Positions 39,101 through 54,100 of a DNA stretch of 64,000 bases are shown here, in pieces. Positions within the stretch are counted from its first letter, which is position 1, and each line of letters starts with the position of its first letter. The stretch covers positions 9,457,743-9,521,742 of the forward strand of contig NC_088778.1 of NCBI RefSeq assembly GCF_954871325.1. Reading direction: 5' to 3'. A program made the translations under genes and the position numbers. The notes under the pieces were generated by a model, which saw only the letters and a list, made by a program, of their open reading frames with translations, did not search any database and was not told the origin of the DNA. Source of the stretch: Gordionus sp. m RMFG-2023. Its lineage: Eukaryota > Nematomorpha > Gordioida > Chordodea > Parachordodidae.

Positions 39101-42100
39101 TATGCGAGTTTGGATGAAATTATGGCAGAGCCTGTTGTATAATTTTTTGTTTTTTTCCGGGTCATGCAGATCTATATCAGGAATTATATTTTGGTTTACG
39201 CTGATAATATTTAAAAAATAATAAAATGGGTATTAAATTAATATTTAAAAAAATATAATCCCCAATTCTTAAAAAAAATCTTTTTTCCAAATTTCTTCAT
39301 CGGTTATAATATAATTTGATATTTGATTCAACAGCTCGCCACATCCTCTTGTTTCTACCCACGTTCGATGATATATCAAGATTTAAAGATGTCATTCTCA
39401 CGCATGACTTATTTTCGAGACTCATTTCCGATCACATGTTATTCGATTTTTTTAAAACATTTAACATAATATTTATTAAAAAATTTCTTCCAAAAAAAGT
39501 ATCACCTTCATATCTCCCGCCCCTTTAAGTAGACCCCCCCCCAACCGCTGAAATCTTTAAAAAAAGTGCTCCGTTCCATATATAAAGTTTCAATCGAATA
39601 TGACCAAAACATATTGCCTTGCCCATCTTAAGGATATTTCATATACACATTTCATTGATAGGGAGTTATGGAATCACGAGAGTAAGTTAAATTCAATTGA
39701 TTTCAGCATGGGCCACTGAACTAATTTAACAGGCATTGATATAAAATTGTCTTTAAATACCTAATCTAATAATGAACATAAGACACAATTAAAAATTAAG
39801 TTATCATTACTAGTGGTGTTTTATATATATATCCTCCCCCCCACCCTCCATCATTAAATTAAGTGTTAGAATATTTGTGATGTACGCGGACATGCATCCT
39901 ACCGACCTCAAGCAAATATACTCCGCTGCTAAATCTAATTATATCAAAATCGTAAGTTTTGACTAAAAATTATTATAATATATAAATAGTTTATTTACGT
40001 TTATTTACTATTTTCTCATGTTTTCTTTCTTTTTAAAAAAAATCAAACTTTGTCAATGTTATGTTAATTTAGATTGATATTATCAGAATAAAATGAATCA
40101 AATCATTTAAAAGAAATATAAAGATATAATTATTAAAATAATTTATTAAGCTATTAAGCATGTGCAATATCTTCTTAATATTAGATTAGATGTTATTGGT
40201 AATTAACTCTTAGTTCATGAAAAGGGATATTATCTGCTGGATCAGGCGCGTATCCAAAGGGGGGGGGTCCTCCCTAGCAATAATTTTTGAAAAAAATATA
40301 CAAGGTTTTCTTGAATTATTAATTGCAAGGCATTCAATTTCAAATAGGTTATATTTCTATTTGAAATTTTAGCAAAAAGTAAAAATTAATATAAATATAT
40401 CTTCCCTGTGTAATATTTCATCATCCACATGAAAATTTAAAGTATATTTTCTTACATTTTTTGAAACCTTAAATATTAATTACATGATAATTTAGCAACC
40501 ATAAAATTCTTCTTAATTTATCTCTTCTAATAACTATGATTAGGTAATATTTCTAGAGTGTATAAAATGTTCAGATATCTAAAGAGACAGAATTTGCTGA
40601 ATATAATTTCTATAATTCAAAATGTTTAGAAAAAAAGCATTTTATAAAAAAAAGTGAAAAGATAAAATTATAATATAAGCAAAGGCCTACAATAAGTAGG
40701 CCTAAAAATCTCTAATAAAATTTATGGTGGAAAATACGCCCGAAAATTTTTTTTAAAGGCCCGGGCCCTGCAAATGATACCTCTGCAGGTTTGTATAAAA
40801 TATATATCGCTTTATTTTTATACAATGCATATATTCTTGTTTAGTCTAATACAACTTTTTACTATTTATTATATTGGGAAGGTGGGGGGGGGGCTCATTT
40901 ATTTTTCTTATTTTATTTTTTTAATTGGCATCTTTCCTGAGGCAATCTATACTTTATAATATAATATTGAAATGTTGATAAATATATAGTTATAATTATT
41001 TTTCTTGGAAATATCTTATAACGAAGATTTTGTCTACGGAAATCGGTGAAACAATATTGCCACTCAACGATATTTCGTACGTAATTGACACGGGATTGGT
41101 CGAAAAGGTTATTATAAGAGTCATATTATAAATGCACATGATGGGAGGCATAACATTTATAATTTTATTTAAAAAATTATCATTTAAATTATAAAATGCT
41201 TACCATATGGATCTTGTTTCCTCCACTTCCAATCAATGGTATTTATTAACCAATCCTCCATTAATAAAGTATTGTAATACTACCTAAGACACACCATAAG
41301 TTTTTCCTCTATAATTATAGGAAGTTTTATAAAATGAGTGGTTGTGGTATATAAAATTGATGTATTCTAATTTATAATAAAATGTATTATATATATCGAT
41401 GATAGATTTTTAAAATTGGCGATTTATTGAAATCAATGAAAAAAAACATTATTAATCAATTTAGCTTATTTATTATGTCAAATAATTTAATTATTTTTAA
41501 AATATAAAAATTATATTATTAACTAGGAAATTTTTGAGCCAAGCACAAATTCCAGTAGTCATAAACTCTGTTGGATATCCAAGCAAAACGTCGAATACAG
41601 GAAAAACATGTTAAAATAATAAATTCGCAGCTCTTTTTTTAAAAAATTAATCTTAAAATTTTATTGTAAAAATAAACTTTTTCATATTACTTACTACTTC
41701 AAACTTTGGAACCTGGGCTAAAAAGAGTTCTATTCCATGTTCTGATTTTTCTTCTTTGAGGATTCTGGTTAAAGAAGTATCAGGTTCTTGGATTTTAGCA
41801 GGTTATGAGGGCTCATGTTCCAAACTCTTTTTCTTAGCCACCCGATATCTCATATATTTAAATAAGAAATATATATTTTTTAAAAACAACATAAGTGTTA
41901 AAAGACGCGAGTCTTACTCATCTTCCCCTGCTTACTTCGCCGTTTACAGCTCGACGCGTTACAAGCAGTACATGCCGAGTCATGTCAAGTGTAAATTTTC
42001 TCAGGGAGATCTTTCGGATATCTTGATACAAGCCAAACATCTCATACCCGTTAATTCCTCCTTGCAAGATTTTCTATGCAAAGCCCCGGAGCCCTGTTCT

Positions 42101-45100
42101 AGCGTTAATCCTATTAGGGTCATGATACAGAATTTGAAGGTTTTATTATACTAAGACCTATATTGATATCATATTACAAAATATAATTCAACGCCACAAG
42201 GTCAAACTAGATTTATGAATTATTTGACCTTTTTACCGTCATTCTGTATCTAGATTCTACAAGCATAACTAAATTTTATGCCTCTTACAGATTATTATTC
42301 ATTTATATATATATTGAAATAAGATGCTAATTGAATTTTTTTGACGCAAAGAATTTTACTTACATTTAAAAATTTTTGAAGTTATCTGCATTGAGTTGTT
42401 AGCATTTATTTTATTTTACAATTACAAAATTCGATTTTTACTATAAAATTCCAATTATAAAATCCACCAAGATTATACTTACTTTTTAAAGTATAAATTT
42501 TTTTTTAAAATCCACCACCCTGTATCAAAGAAGTTTAAAAAAACAAATTTATCCTAGATGTTTGTTTTACCGAAATCAGAAGCCTGCATAGGTAATCTGG
42601 CGTATTATTACATTTCTTTATATAAAAAATTCAGAACATAGACGTGTTGGACGATTGCCTAGACCTCACAGAGTTGGGCCAGCACTCTCTCGATATCCCT
42701 TTGCACCCCAAATGGGCAAAAATGATAATTCACGCGCTCGTACTTAAATGCCTGGACCCGGTTCTTACTGTTGTGAGTTCTCTAGCGGCCAGTCACTCGC
42801 CTTACTTGCCTCGCTATAGGCTCATAGTTGGGTAAAAAAAGAAGAAAATCATGACCTATTTTTCCTTCATTATATAATTCTTACCACTTCTAGCTAATTT
42901 TTTAGACCAGATTTATAAATCAGTGGCACCCCTAAAACGGAACGACGCACTCTCATCACGCTTATAGGGTGAGAGTTATCATTACCACTTTCTTAAATGT
43001 GACGCACCTTTCTTGCAGTTAAGTGTCTTTCTTCCTTAATATTAATTGCTCTTATTCACCAATGAACATTTTTTATTTGCATTTTAAAAATCTTCGCATC
43101 TTATATTTTGTCATACATCTAGTTACATATTTCTACTTAAAACCTTTAATATGAGGCACTTAGGGTCGGGACTGCGGAAATATCATCAATAAAGTATAGA
43201 CTTTGCCTCCCCTAATCTGGTAATGCTGGGCTGGGCCAAGATTCTTTTTTTTGCCACCAGGCTTTGGCCGAAAAAAACGATTCTTTGACTATCTTGTAGT
43301 ATATTTTTACACAGTTTTTTAATGTTAAAATTTTTCTTTTTATAAACATTAGAAAGGAAGCTGGCACTTTGGTCGATGATTGTGACAAATTAAATTCTAG
43401 CAATGAGTCCGAGATATTGAGGAACAAATTGCTTGCTTTGAGGTCTGAAAAGGCATCATTTAGTGATCACATGGTGCTTATCAGGATTTTCCAAGTATTA
43501 ATTTTATAGTTTATATATGAATACCTCGTCTCTAATTTGTTGGAATTTCAATAGTTGCGTTTCGTTTTAGCCCATGTGTAACGTTTTAAATGAACTCTGT
43601 TTAAAATATATTTGTATTTAGTGATATTGACTTTTTTGACTGACATGCCAATTACTGACGCCAAGATTTATATAATTTTTTTTATTTACAGTAAATTTGT
43701 TCAAATAATATTTCTAATATAGGTATTGGTTATATTTTCATGCACTTTTTCTAAAATTGATTAATTTTATTAAGATGCTAAGAAGAAATATTATTTGCAC
43801 AAATTTAATCAATTTAAAAAATTTACTTTAAATTATATTTAATTTGTAAAAAAAAAACATTTTAAAATTATTAATATTAATTTTTAAATAAATATTTTTT
43901 TACCATTTTTTTAAATTATAAACCGGACATTGGGCTGGGTATAAAAAGCTAGACCCGGACCGTAAAATAGCTAAATTTAAAAACTACAGGTTGGAAACCT
44001 CTTCATAAAAAAATATAGGTATAAATTTAATCTTATCCTAAACCGTGAAAAGTTTGGAGGAAAAAATTTGTATGAATTAAATTATTAAAATTACATATTT
44101 ATTTTATTTTTTAAAAAATGAACTATTTCCATTTTTAAATGCTATAATAAGTTTTGTCATTTTTCTTGCTTAATTTCATAAATTACGCTAAAAAATATTT
44201 AGTAAAAAAAGACAAACAAATTTTAAAAAAATTTGATTTAGGAAAACCAATTTATAAATTTGAAAAAAATCCACCTTTTTCTTTAATTTTTTTAAAAAAA
44301 TATCTTTCTTTAAAATTAGAACTGGCAGAAGGCAAGGTTAGAAGGAAGGGAGCCTCAATTTTGCGCTTACAATAACCTTTCTCCTGTTAATTTGGAACGA
44401 ATATTCACACTGCGATCCCATATTTTAGGTCAACTTAGGGCCTGTGGACTCATCAAATCTAACCAACTTCAGGCTATGAATCAACAAGATGTATGATTTG
44501 GAAAACGATATTTTTTTATAATTTATAATGAATTTAAATTTATTAATAAATCCACATAATTGACTACATTTTTCTGTTAAGTTATTGTTTACCTTGCTTC
44601 ATTTTTCCTGATCTTACTTTAAACTCCGAAGGTAATATAATCTCAACAACCTTAGTGGTAGATTATGATTTGTAAAAATTGAACAGATTTTTAAATTTCA
44701 AAACAAAAATTAGATCTTTTTAGTTTTTTTTAGTTGTTTTTGAAATAAAAAATTTCCCTAAGGTGTATAATAAACACTATTCTATATATATGTTTTGTAA
44801 ATTATATGTGTTAAATGCTTATATTTTTTTGTCCTATTCCTCGTTCAGTGAATATTGCGTTATCTACCTTCGGTGAATGCTTCAGTCAATGGTGGATACC
44901 TCCACATTTAGCACTATTATATCTGTAAAATAGCTACCTCTTTTCTCACCTGTTTGTTCCCACTGCTGAAAAGAATCCGCTTATAACCCCCTCCCCCCCT
45001 TCACAATGTCTCTCAACGTATAAAACATGGTCAACCAACTCCAGTTAACTAAAAAAAATTTCCTACCCCTTAGTAAAAAAGAAATAATTATAATGTTGCC

Positions 45101-48100
45101 TTTATTTTACTGTGGGTGAGATAATCATTTTATTTTAATTACAAAACTCATAATTAATATTTCAATCTTTTTGGTTGCGGGGAAATAAATTAGTAGTGTC
45201 GCTCTGGTACTCTTGGGGGTTCGAGCCGACAAAATTCCTCAAAAAGAATTTTAGATTTTTAGTACCCATTTGAGCATCAATAAATTGAAAAGTAAAATAA
45301 TACCTCCTGGAAGATATTTTTGTCGGAGCTAAATGGAGTCTGATGGTCCTGTTCTTTGCAATACATTGGAGCATTTGAGGTATTCGTGGCTTATATTTGT
45401 TTATATGTTTTATAAGTACTTCTATGTAGGGCTTTATTTAGTCAAGATAACTATTAGATATATTGATTTAAAATTTTTGTTTTATTTACCTAACGGCAAT
45501 AATAAATAACAAAAAATGATTTTATTTTTAGTTTATATTATCGTTCTATTTTATCGTTACAATTTACATTTTTTATTATTTTATAACTTAAGTTAAATTC
45601 AATTTAAAACGAAGAACATTTTATTTTTCGTTTTGCATAACTTAATAATTGATTATTTTTTATTATGATTATTGATTTTTTATGGATATATAAAGAACAT
45701 TTTTTGTTAAACTTAGATATATATATAAGAACATTTTTTGTTAAACTTCAGAGATTATATGTATTGTGATTACTTTTTATGCGCCTATGATTATTGATTA
45801 AGTAAATCGCAAATGAATAAAATACAGAAAATCATTTTAGACCACAACCTTTTATACATTTACAGCAATAATTATTATCAACGATTATAAACCATTAGGC
45901 TGTGAATGACGGAGATTTGCAGTGGATTCATCTTGGCGGGTAGAGAATAATATAATCCCCTCCCCCTTCCCCATGGGCCTCGTTTAGAGTCATTGAAAAT
46001 ATATCAACATTTAACAGTCTTCCACATATCTGATTATGGTTCCACCAGGTCCGCCCTTCATATAATATAGCTACGGAATTTATAACAGAATATAGAGTGG
46101 AGGTATTCTCCGAGGACCTGGAAGTTTTCTAAGTTGATTGACAACAGCAATATTTACCAGATTTTCTTCCACACCTAAGTATATTTGTACTCGTTGCTGC
46201 TGAGGTGTATTCAACATATTAATACTATAATATTATAAAATTTATTATGATAATACTCGAACGACATTTTCTCAACTTCTCATAAGATTATAATAATTTT
46301 AAAAAAATAAGGTTATAGTGGCATTGAACATGAATAACCTGCGATAACACACAAATCATATTTTCTTTTATTAATCGGATTCCTTGCCCCACCCACTTAA
46401 ATTTATTAACCATGGCTTCGAACCGAACCGCGAAGCCGGAACGAATTGTTATAATTTTCTGAACAACAATCATAACCGAACCGTTATAAAGAAAATATAA
46501 AAAGAGCGAACCGAACTGTTATTTAATTAATTTTAAATTATTAATGTAAATAGGATATGATTTATGATTATTTTTTTTAAAAAATTATATTTATAAAAAC
46601 CGGAACAAACCGAAGATAACGGTTATAAATTATAAATCGAACCGATATGAATTTTATCAAAAAAAACCGAAATGAAACCAAACCTTTATAAAATTTTAAA
46701 CAAAAAAGTTAAACGAACCGACCCTCAATACTTAACGGTTCGAAACCCTGATTTTGCTTAATCTTCCTATTTTAAGGCCTTACGGAGTTTCAATAATAAC
46801 TCGAATAGCTCCACATCTTCCTCAATTGGTCTAACCAGCAATCCAAATTCATCCAGTGCCGGTTTTTTGAATAACAACAATGTCGGTAATATCAATAACA
46901 ACGGGAATAATAAAGTAATTTTCACGGGATCCTTTGGCGATATAAGAGATTGCAATAGCAATTCAGAGCATTGGGCCGTCGTTAAGGCCTGCCTAGCCAT
47001 GGGCCTTTACCCGAACATCTGCAAATTGACGACTCGCGCCCAAAATAATAAACAGTCAAAGGAAAGTGGCGAAGACAATTTAGGTATATCTTTTTTTGCT
47101 AATTTGTTGATTTCGTGATTCCATATAAATACGTTTTTATAAATTGTGTCAGTATGATATGTAAAGCAGAGTTAAAATTTAGAGTTTATTTCGTGGATTG
47201 ATTGGTCTTATTTGAAGCTTTTAGTTTCTACGAAGAAATATGTTTATATCTTTTTAGATGCATTAAAGCCTGCTATCATAATTTATTGTTTTTTATATTT
47301 CGATTTCGTCACTTTCAATTTTACAAAAATTAACATCTACATTATCACATTAGCCAAGATTATTCATTCCTCCGATTCCTACTTGGATTTAATAGAATAT
47401 TTGAAATATATTTCGTTCACAATCAGAGTTGATTTTTTTACTTTGAAATTATGTATCAGAAATTTACGAATAAAATTTCCGAAAAAATAAATTTAAAATT
47501 GATATCTTATAAAAATTTTTTTTATAATTTTGACATTTTGGCTGGATCTTAAACATTTGGCGGGACATTTGCCAGACATTTAATCTCTTTTTTTTCCTGG
47601 GACATAAATTAATTTAGACGGCACAACCTCAGGTCTAAACACAGCCATAGATTAAAAATAATTTTAATACCGTTCCTATCCATTTCAAAAATCAAAAATA
47701 TTATTTTTTTTATAAAATGAATATATTATAGTTATAATTTAATTCAATTTTTTAAATATAATTGTTGTGATTGTGAGTATAAATTTGAATAATTAGTTTA
47801 TTAATATTTAGTCTTTACTATATTTTTTATATACATGTATTTTAATAGTTTTTTTTTATAAAATTGAATATTTAGAGTTCATTTAAAATTTGAATAAGGA
47901 GATATTATTATGTATTGTATAAGATTAACAATATGCAAATAATTATACTATATAATAGGAGTTTATATAGAAAGAAAAGGTTTGTTACTTTTACTTTTTT
48001 AGTTTTTTTTAAAATTTTTCTTTTCTTTTTGTATAATTTTAATTTTATAATGTTCTTACTCATAATTTATTATGAATAAAGGAAACTTTAGATTAATTTA

Positions 48101-51100
48101 TTGTTTCAAAATCGATATTTTTATTATTTAATCTTATTTCTTTTTTTATTTAGAAAAGCACAACCTATCAACTTTACATTAATAACTTCAAAATTTAACA
48201 AAATTAATGAATTATAAATTCTTTGATTTAAATTTTTTTTTATGTAGCACAAAATATTAAATATTACTTTTTAAATTTTATTTAATATACAGACAACGTG
48301 ATGTTTTTATCCTCCCCAATCAATTGCTTTTTTAACAATCAAGCGAGCTCCGTTAACAAGGACGCAAATAGTAATAGAGGGGCTTCGTTGGATTCAACAG
48401 CCTTAAGTGGCACTAGCGGAAACTCAACGACTTCTAATACGTATATGTATTATAAATGACCAGGATTTAAATTTTTTTCTTAAATTTGCGATAAAAATAA
48501 CGTCGGCCTCTTCAAAACCGCCTACCTAACAAAATTTTAAAATTGGGGTTTTTACATTTAGATATTTACTGATATTACTATCATATTTCAAAAGCTAGTA
48601 CTCTAAAAATGCCTTATTTCATCATAATTTATAACTCCATTCTATATTTTTCAATTTGGTTAAAATTATATGTATATCTTTCACACTATTATAATTTTTG
48701 TTTATTTGTTGATAACACATTTTATAAAAAATTAATATTTGATATCTTATTAAATTTTAAATTTGTCATTGTCAAAATTCATGTTTTGTCTCATCTGTAA
48801 TGTTTTAAAAAAAGTTGGCAGGTGGTTTTGCAGTGAGACAGAAGATAAATTATAAAATGATAGCGAAAATAAAGCTGTCTTTAAATGTTGTTATTAGCAC
48901 TTTCAACTTGAAAACCAAAATTGTTTCATGATGAATAATTTTTTTGCTGTTAAAATGTTTGTCCAAAATTTCTGTATTATAATAATATTTCACATTTATT
49001 TTCCGATCATCCTATACTAGCGTGCCAGATTTAAGAGTGCGATTCGTCCCTGGCACTTCCTTTGCCAATTCAAATTTTAGGCTGCCTTCGGAATGGATAG
49101 TTTTCGACCACTATTTTCCGCTTTCGACCCCGCAACAACCTACACTTAACGCTATCAATAAAGGCGAGTCGAATGCCACCGATAAAGATAATGACAACAG
49201 GGGCAAGGAAAACATAGATGAGAAGAAGGGCTTGAAAAGGAATGTTTGCGATAATGGCTTTGATAGGGTAATGTAAAACCATGTCCAGTTTTTAAGTTTT
49301 CAAAGTTATAATCTAAAAATAATTATTTTAAGTTAATAATTAAAAATAGCAAATACTTAAAAAAAATTAAAAGTATGACATTTCAAAAAATTCTAAGCGC
49401 TGAATGATAATTAAAAATTTTGGTTGTTTTATTTGAAAATAATATTCATTTAAATGTTAGAAAAACAAAATAATTTTAAAATTTTATTGAGATCCGAGTC
49501 TGGTCCAAATCAGAGAATATCTGTCCGATTCGAACTCCCATCTGCATGTGTACACTCTTCTATATCATACTACTGAAGTAAATAACGACATTTTTCTTTG
49601 TTTTTAGGCGACATTAACTGATAGATCAGAAAATTTACAGTTAGGTGGTTACATTGGTGGCTGCAGTGTAATATCTCCTGTAGTGATAGCTTTGTTCGTC
49701 GGACCTAATAGAACCCCCAAGGATTATGTTCAAGATATCGAAAATCCTGACAGTAACCTTATTTTCTTTACATTATGAATAATTATAATTTTTGGGGGCA
49801 AAACTTTTTGTTTTAGTTAAAGTTTGGATTTCTAAGGTAATGGCGTGATATATTTATGCTATCGCCAATTATTTCTAGCTTAATATTTAATCCCTTTTTA
49901 CCAGTTTTGAATGCCGTCAAAGTCTTCATTCGAACAATTTTTTTCTCTAATTCTTTTCAAGGTCTGCAAAACATGGCCAATCTCATTTTACAAGATGAGA
50001 GTGACAGTGAGAACGAATCCGATGGCAACCTTGACTACAGCCCGACCAGCAGTGAGTTAAACAATTCTTTATTCGGTAATGCTTTTAACATCGAAACGAA
50101 CTCTCTATCTAATATCTCAAGTTCTTCTCACAAAGGTAAAAGGAGTAGCAGCGCTAACAAGATAGACCTGAAGTTGGATGATAGAATCGTTTTTCAACAC
50201 GAAGTGGAAGTAATACGCCAAATTCTGCATTTGAGACAAAAATATCACGCGCTCACGTTGAGGAGGCTCAAGCATCCTTCGAAACCTTGGACCAATACCG
50301 ATGAAGTTATATTAATTTATTTTGTAATCCCATCGCAAATTAACTTATAAAAAAATTCCTAGATTTATTATGTGAAGGAATGAAAACTAATCTTTCTATT
50401 TTTATTGCATCGATTAGACAATCCTTAAAACGATAGTTAGCGTGGTAAATCAGGAAGAAAGCTTTTTAGGGTTTTCCCAGCCATCAGGTATAGGACAAAG
50501 ACCCAAACCCATGCCAACCGAATTCAATAATAATAATAACATGATTATTAACACCAATATTACTAAAAATACTCAGAGTAGCCTTCAGTACAATGAGCCG
50601 AGAGAAGCTAACTGCAAGCCTATTACTACTTATCAACGAAAAGAGACAGGGGGTATTGGTTATTTTTGTTTTGCAATTTCTTTTCTGTTAAATTTTTTTT
50701 CCCCACATTTTTATTTTTCTTGTTAGTAAATTTTATATTAATTATGTGCAATTTAATATGGCTAATTAAAATTATTTAACAGATTTTATCAAAATGTATG
50801 ATTATAAATTAATTTTAAGAATTTCTATAAGTTAGCGGCTATGTAAGATAAAGTTCTGATGATCTTGACATTATAAGTAATATCGTATTGGTTCTTCAGT
50901 GTTTACCTCAATTGCAAAGTACTTACAAAAGTTTTAAAGTTAAAACAAATATCTTTATGAAATTAACAAAACTCGACTATAAATTTCAGCCAGTCCCATC
51001 CGTCATTAGAAAACTGTCTAATTAAATGGTTCTTAGGACCAATTTTTAATCATTTCCCTATCAATATTTTATTTTATTACCTCTTTTCTAACAAACAAAA

Positions 51101-54100
51101 ATCTCATGATTAAATTAATTAAACCTTTTGATGATATGTTAAACTATGCTTGGTCAATCTTGTCTGTTAACACATTATCAGCCCAATTTATCCATAAGAT
51201 TACAAAAGGATTTGGATGCTGCTATCATCGATTGCCGACTTTTGAGCAATGACATCTAGCAATGTATAATATCCGTTCATTGGTATAATGGATAAATCAG
51301 GCCATGAATGGTTAGAAGCTTCTTTTAACATCTTGGCTTTGACATATCTACCTTGCTAATGTCAAAGCTGTAGGTTAATGGTGGATTCTTGAAGAAAGGC
51401 ATCCACTTTACTGTCTCGTTATCAGATAAAAATATATAGGAAAAATTAATGAAATCCAAATTTTATTTAAAGCCTATGTTCCATCACACCTATTTGCCTG
51501 AAGACACTTCAGTTATTAATAATTAGAGGCTAATGGACTTACCTGGAAACGCATGTATTGGGACCGGATATGCATACACATTATTGTTAAGAAAAGAGAA
51601 TTCCATAATTATTCGCACTTAGCTGGAAATAATATATTTATACCTATCGTGGTTTCAACAAAGTGTTCATCCAAAAAAGAGGCGAAATCCCCTAATCAAA
51701 CTCATTAGTCAAAAATGCTCTAAGACAATATTTTCTAAGCCTCCTTTGATGAGGAAAAAATAAGCTTTGATATTATCTATTATTATAAGTATGTGCCGGC
51801 TATTTTTAAGCATGCTGAAAATTTGTCGTTTATGAAAATCACCACACCTAGACGGCCTGCTCATTAATTTTTTTAAAAAGAATAATATTTTATACATTTT
51901 TATACCGATAATTGGTCTACATCATTGGTTTAATTGTATAATGTCATCAAGAAAATGCCTAAATACAATAGATTTAACATTGGATATGCTAGATCTTGAT
52001 AGCACTGATACAAAGCTAGATACCCGTTTTCAAATTGGCGATTCCATTGAAGATAATAACAATAATGCACTCAAATGAGAATATTAAATTAAAAGTCACA
52101 ACCAGATGACATAATGTATTAATTATGCTCGAAAGCATATCTGGAGCTAATAAAAATCTAATCAATAATGTTTTGAAAAGAATTGGAAAGCATTATCTCA
52201 AACTTTCAAACTATGGCAAATATTGATTTTTCCTTCGAAATTTAAAGAAACAGTTGAATTTCTATCTTCACAAAAAGGGCTTACATTAAACTTGGCGTTA
52301 TTTTTCAGAAGTGAAATAGAAACGCATTTAATAGTAATGATAATGATAGATCAGAAATTATTTCAGCTCTCTGCAAGTAGTTTTATATAAGTATTTTAAT
52401 TCACTTTTTATTTCAAAAATAATCTAACGTTGGCTTCTCTTATAGACCCAAGATTTCAAAAATTAAAAATTGTGTTAAAATACATTAGATAATTATATAG
52501 ATTTTTTTTGCTGGGTCTATATTTTATTAGATGCCGGGTATTAATTTATTATTATAGGCGTCGAAAATATTAAATCAAAATTTATTTATAATTATAATCT
52601 AACTCAGACATTCTTTATTAAATGTATAATTCATTAATTACTTTCATTTTAAAGTTGTAATATATGCAATATGCATAATGAAGTTACGGTATCAGAGACC
52701 TTCATGGGCCTTAATTTTTTTCCCAAGCCCGACCCGGCCCATATCTAATGTTAAAAAACCCAAGCCCATTATAAGTTTCAAAAAAATTTCCCAAACCCGG
52801 CCCAAGCCCATATCCAAAAATTTAATTTTTATTTATTTAATGAAAATAAACAATATTTAAATATATTTAGGCAATCATTTTGTTTACAATACTGAAATTT
52901 ATTATTATTAGAAGAAAAAAAGGCAATAATTCTTTAAATAGCAACTGTTTTAAATAATTTAAATTTAATAATTTTAGGCCCAAAGCCAATTAAAAATTAA
53001 ATTTTTTTTTTAATCCAGGCCCGGCCCAGGCTGCTAGAAAATACTCAGGTCTCTGTACGGTATATAATTTTAAATTTTATTTTGAACATGGTAACAAAAT
53101 TGGTTATACCCCAAAATATAGAATATATATACAATATCTGCTCAGATACTGGAAGTTTTTATCAATAATTTTTTGTGATTTTTGCCATATATTTTTTAAG
53201 CTAATAATATTAAAATAATTTTACCCTACCCGGGGGGGGGAGGGTTATAACACAAATTCGTTATTAAAATTGGAGGGGATAAGAACTAATTTTGATTTCC
53301 TATTTTCCTAATTTTGGCAGAAGATGGAGGGGGTAATATTGTCATTAGATTAAGGGGGTTATACAACTCTCTATATATCATAATAAAATTATATGTTCTA
53401 ATTGTGGCTCTGTGTGCATACTTTTTTTTTAGTAATCAGAGCAAGCGTTGTGTCACTTGTTTCTTGATTTCTGCCATATTGGATTTTTAAAACACTATTG
53501 AAAAAATACGATGAATGGATAATTTTGGTCCAAAATTATATTTCATAATGTTATTTAATTTAAGATTTTAAACTTTTCATTTTTTAATACATCGTTGAAA
53601 TATACCACAAACTCCTTTTATACTTACTTATTCTTCGTTTTGTCAAAAAAAAATTTTTTTTTACAATTAAATTATAGAGGCTCAAAAATTATTATTTTTA
53701 AAAAGACTATATATTATTATCGATAGCCCTCAAGCATTCCCCCTTCCAAGCAAACGATTATTCGCATTCCCTATCTATTTCTAGCTTAAAATTCGCCCTG
53801 CTCAAAATATACACGGAAGAAGGTCTCGATTTTCCCTCTACTGCACCTTGTATTACTGGCACGAATCTTCGAAATATCCACGAGGAAATGAATTCCGATA
53901 TCCTATCCGCCGGAACTATTAACTCGAGTAATTCGAACCCGCATAAAATGGGTAAACCCGAAGATTTTTGCAATTACCCGCAAGTGGAAAAAGATGTCAA
54001 AAACGTCATAATCAACCATGGAAGCTTTATGATTAGGAATGGGGTACTTTTTTCCTGTACAGAGTTTCAAACCCTAGCATATCGTCAGCTGATTTTGTGT

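Larger units (their letters stand above)
50653..53750. other. Intron 28 with a hAT relic and a MITE
   Basis: 3.1 kb. Holds a hAT transposase relic (51930-52400), a complete MITE (52693-53055), a 10-bp-arm hairpin with GCTTTGACAT at 51333-51369 and a G run near 53232. No exon recognised. Confidence 0.6.

Noticed and set aside
44154-44375. 73-codon frame overlapping exon 22
   Set aside because: It is mostly AT-rich intron; exon 22 is read in another frame with clear homology (GREPQFC, LGQLRACG).
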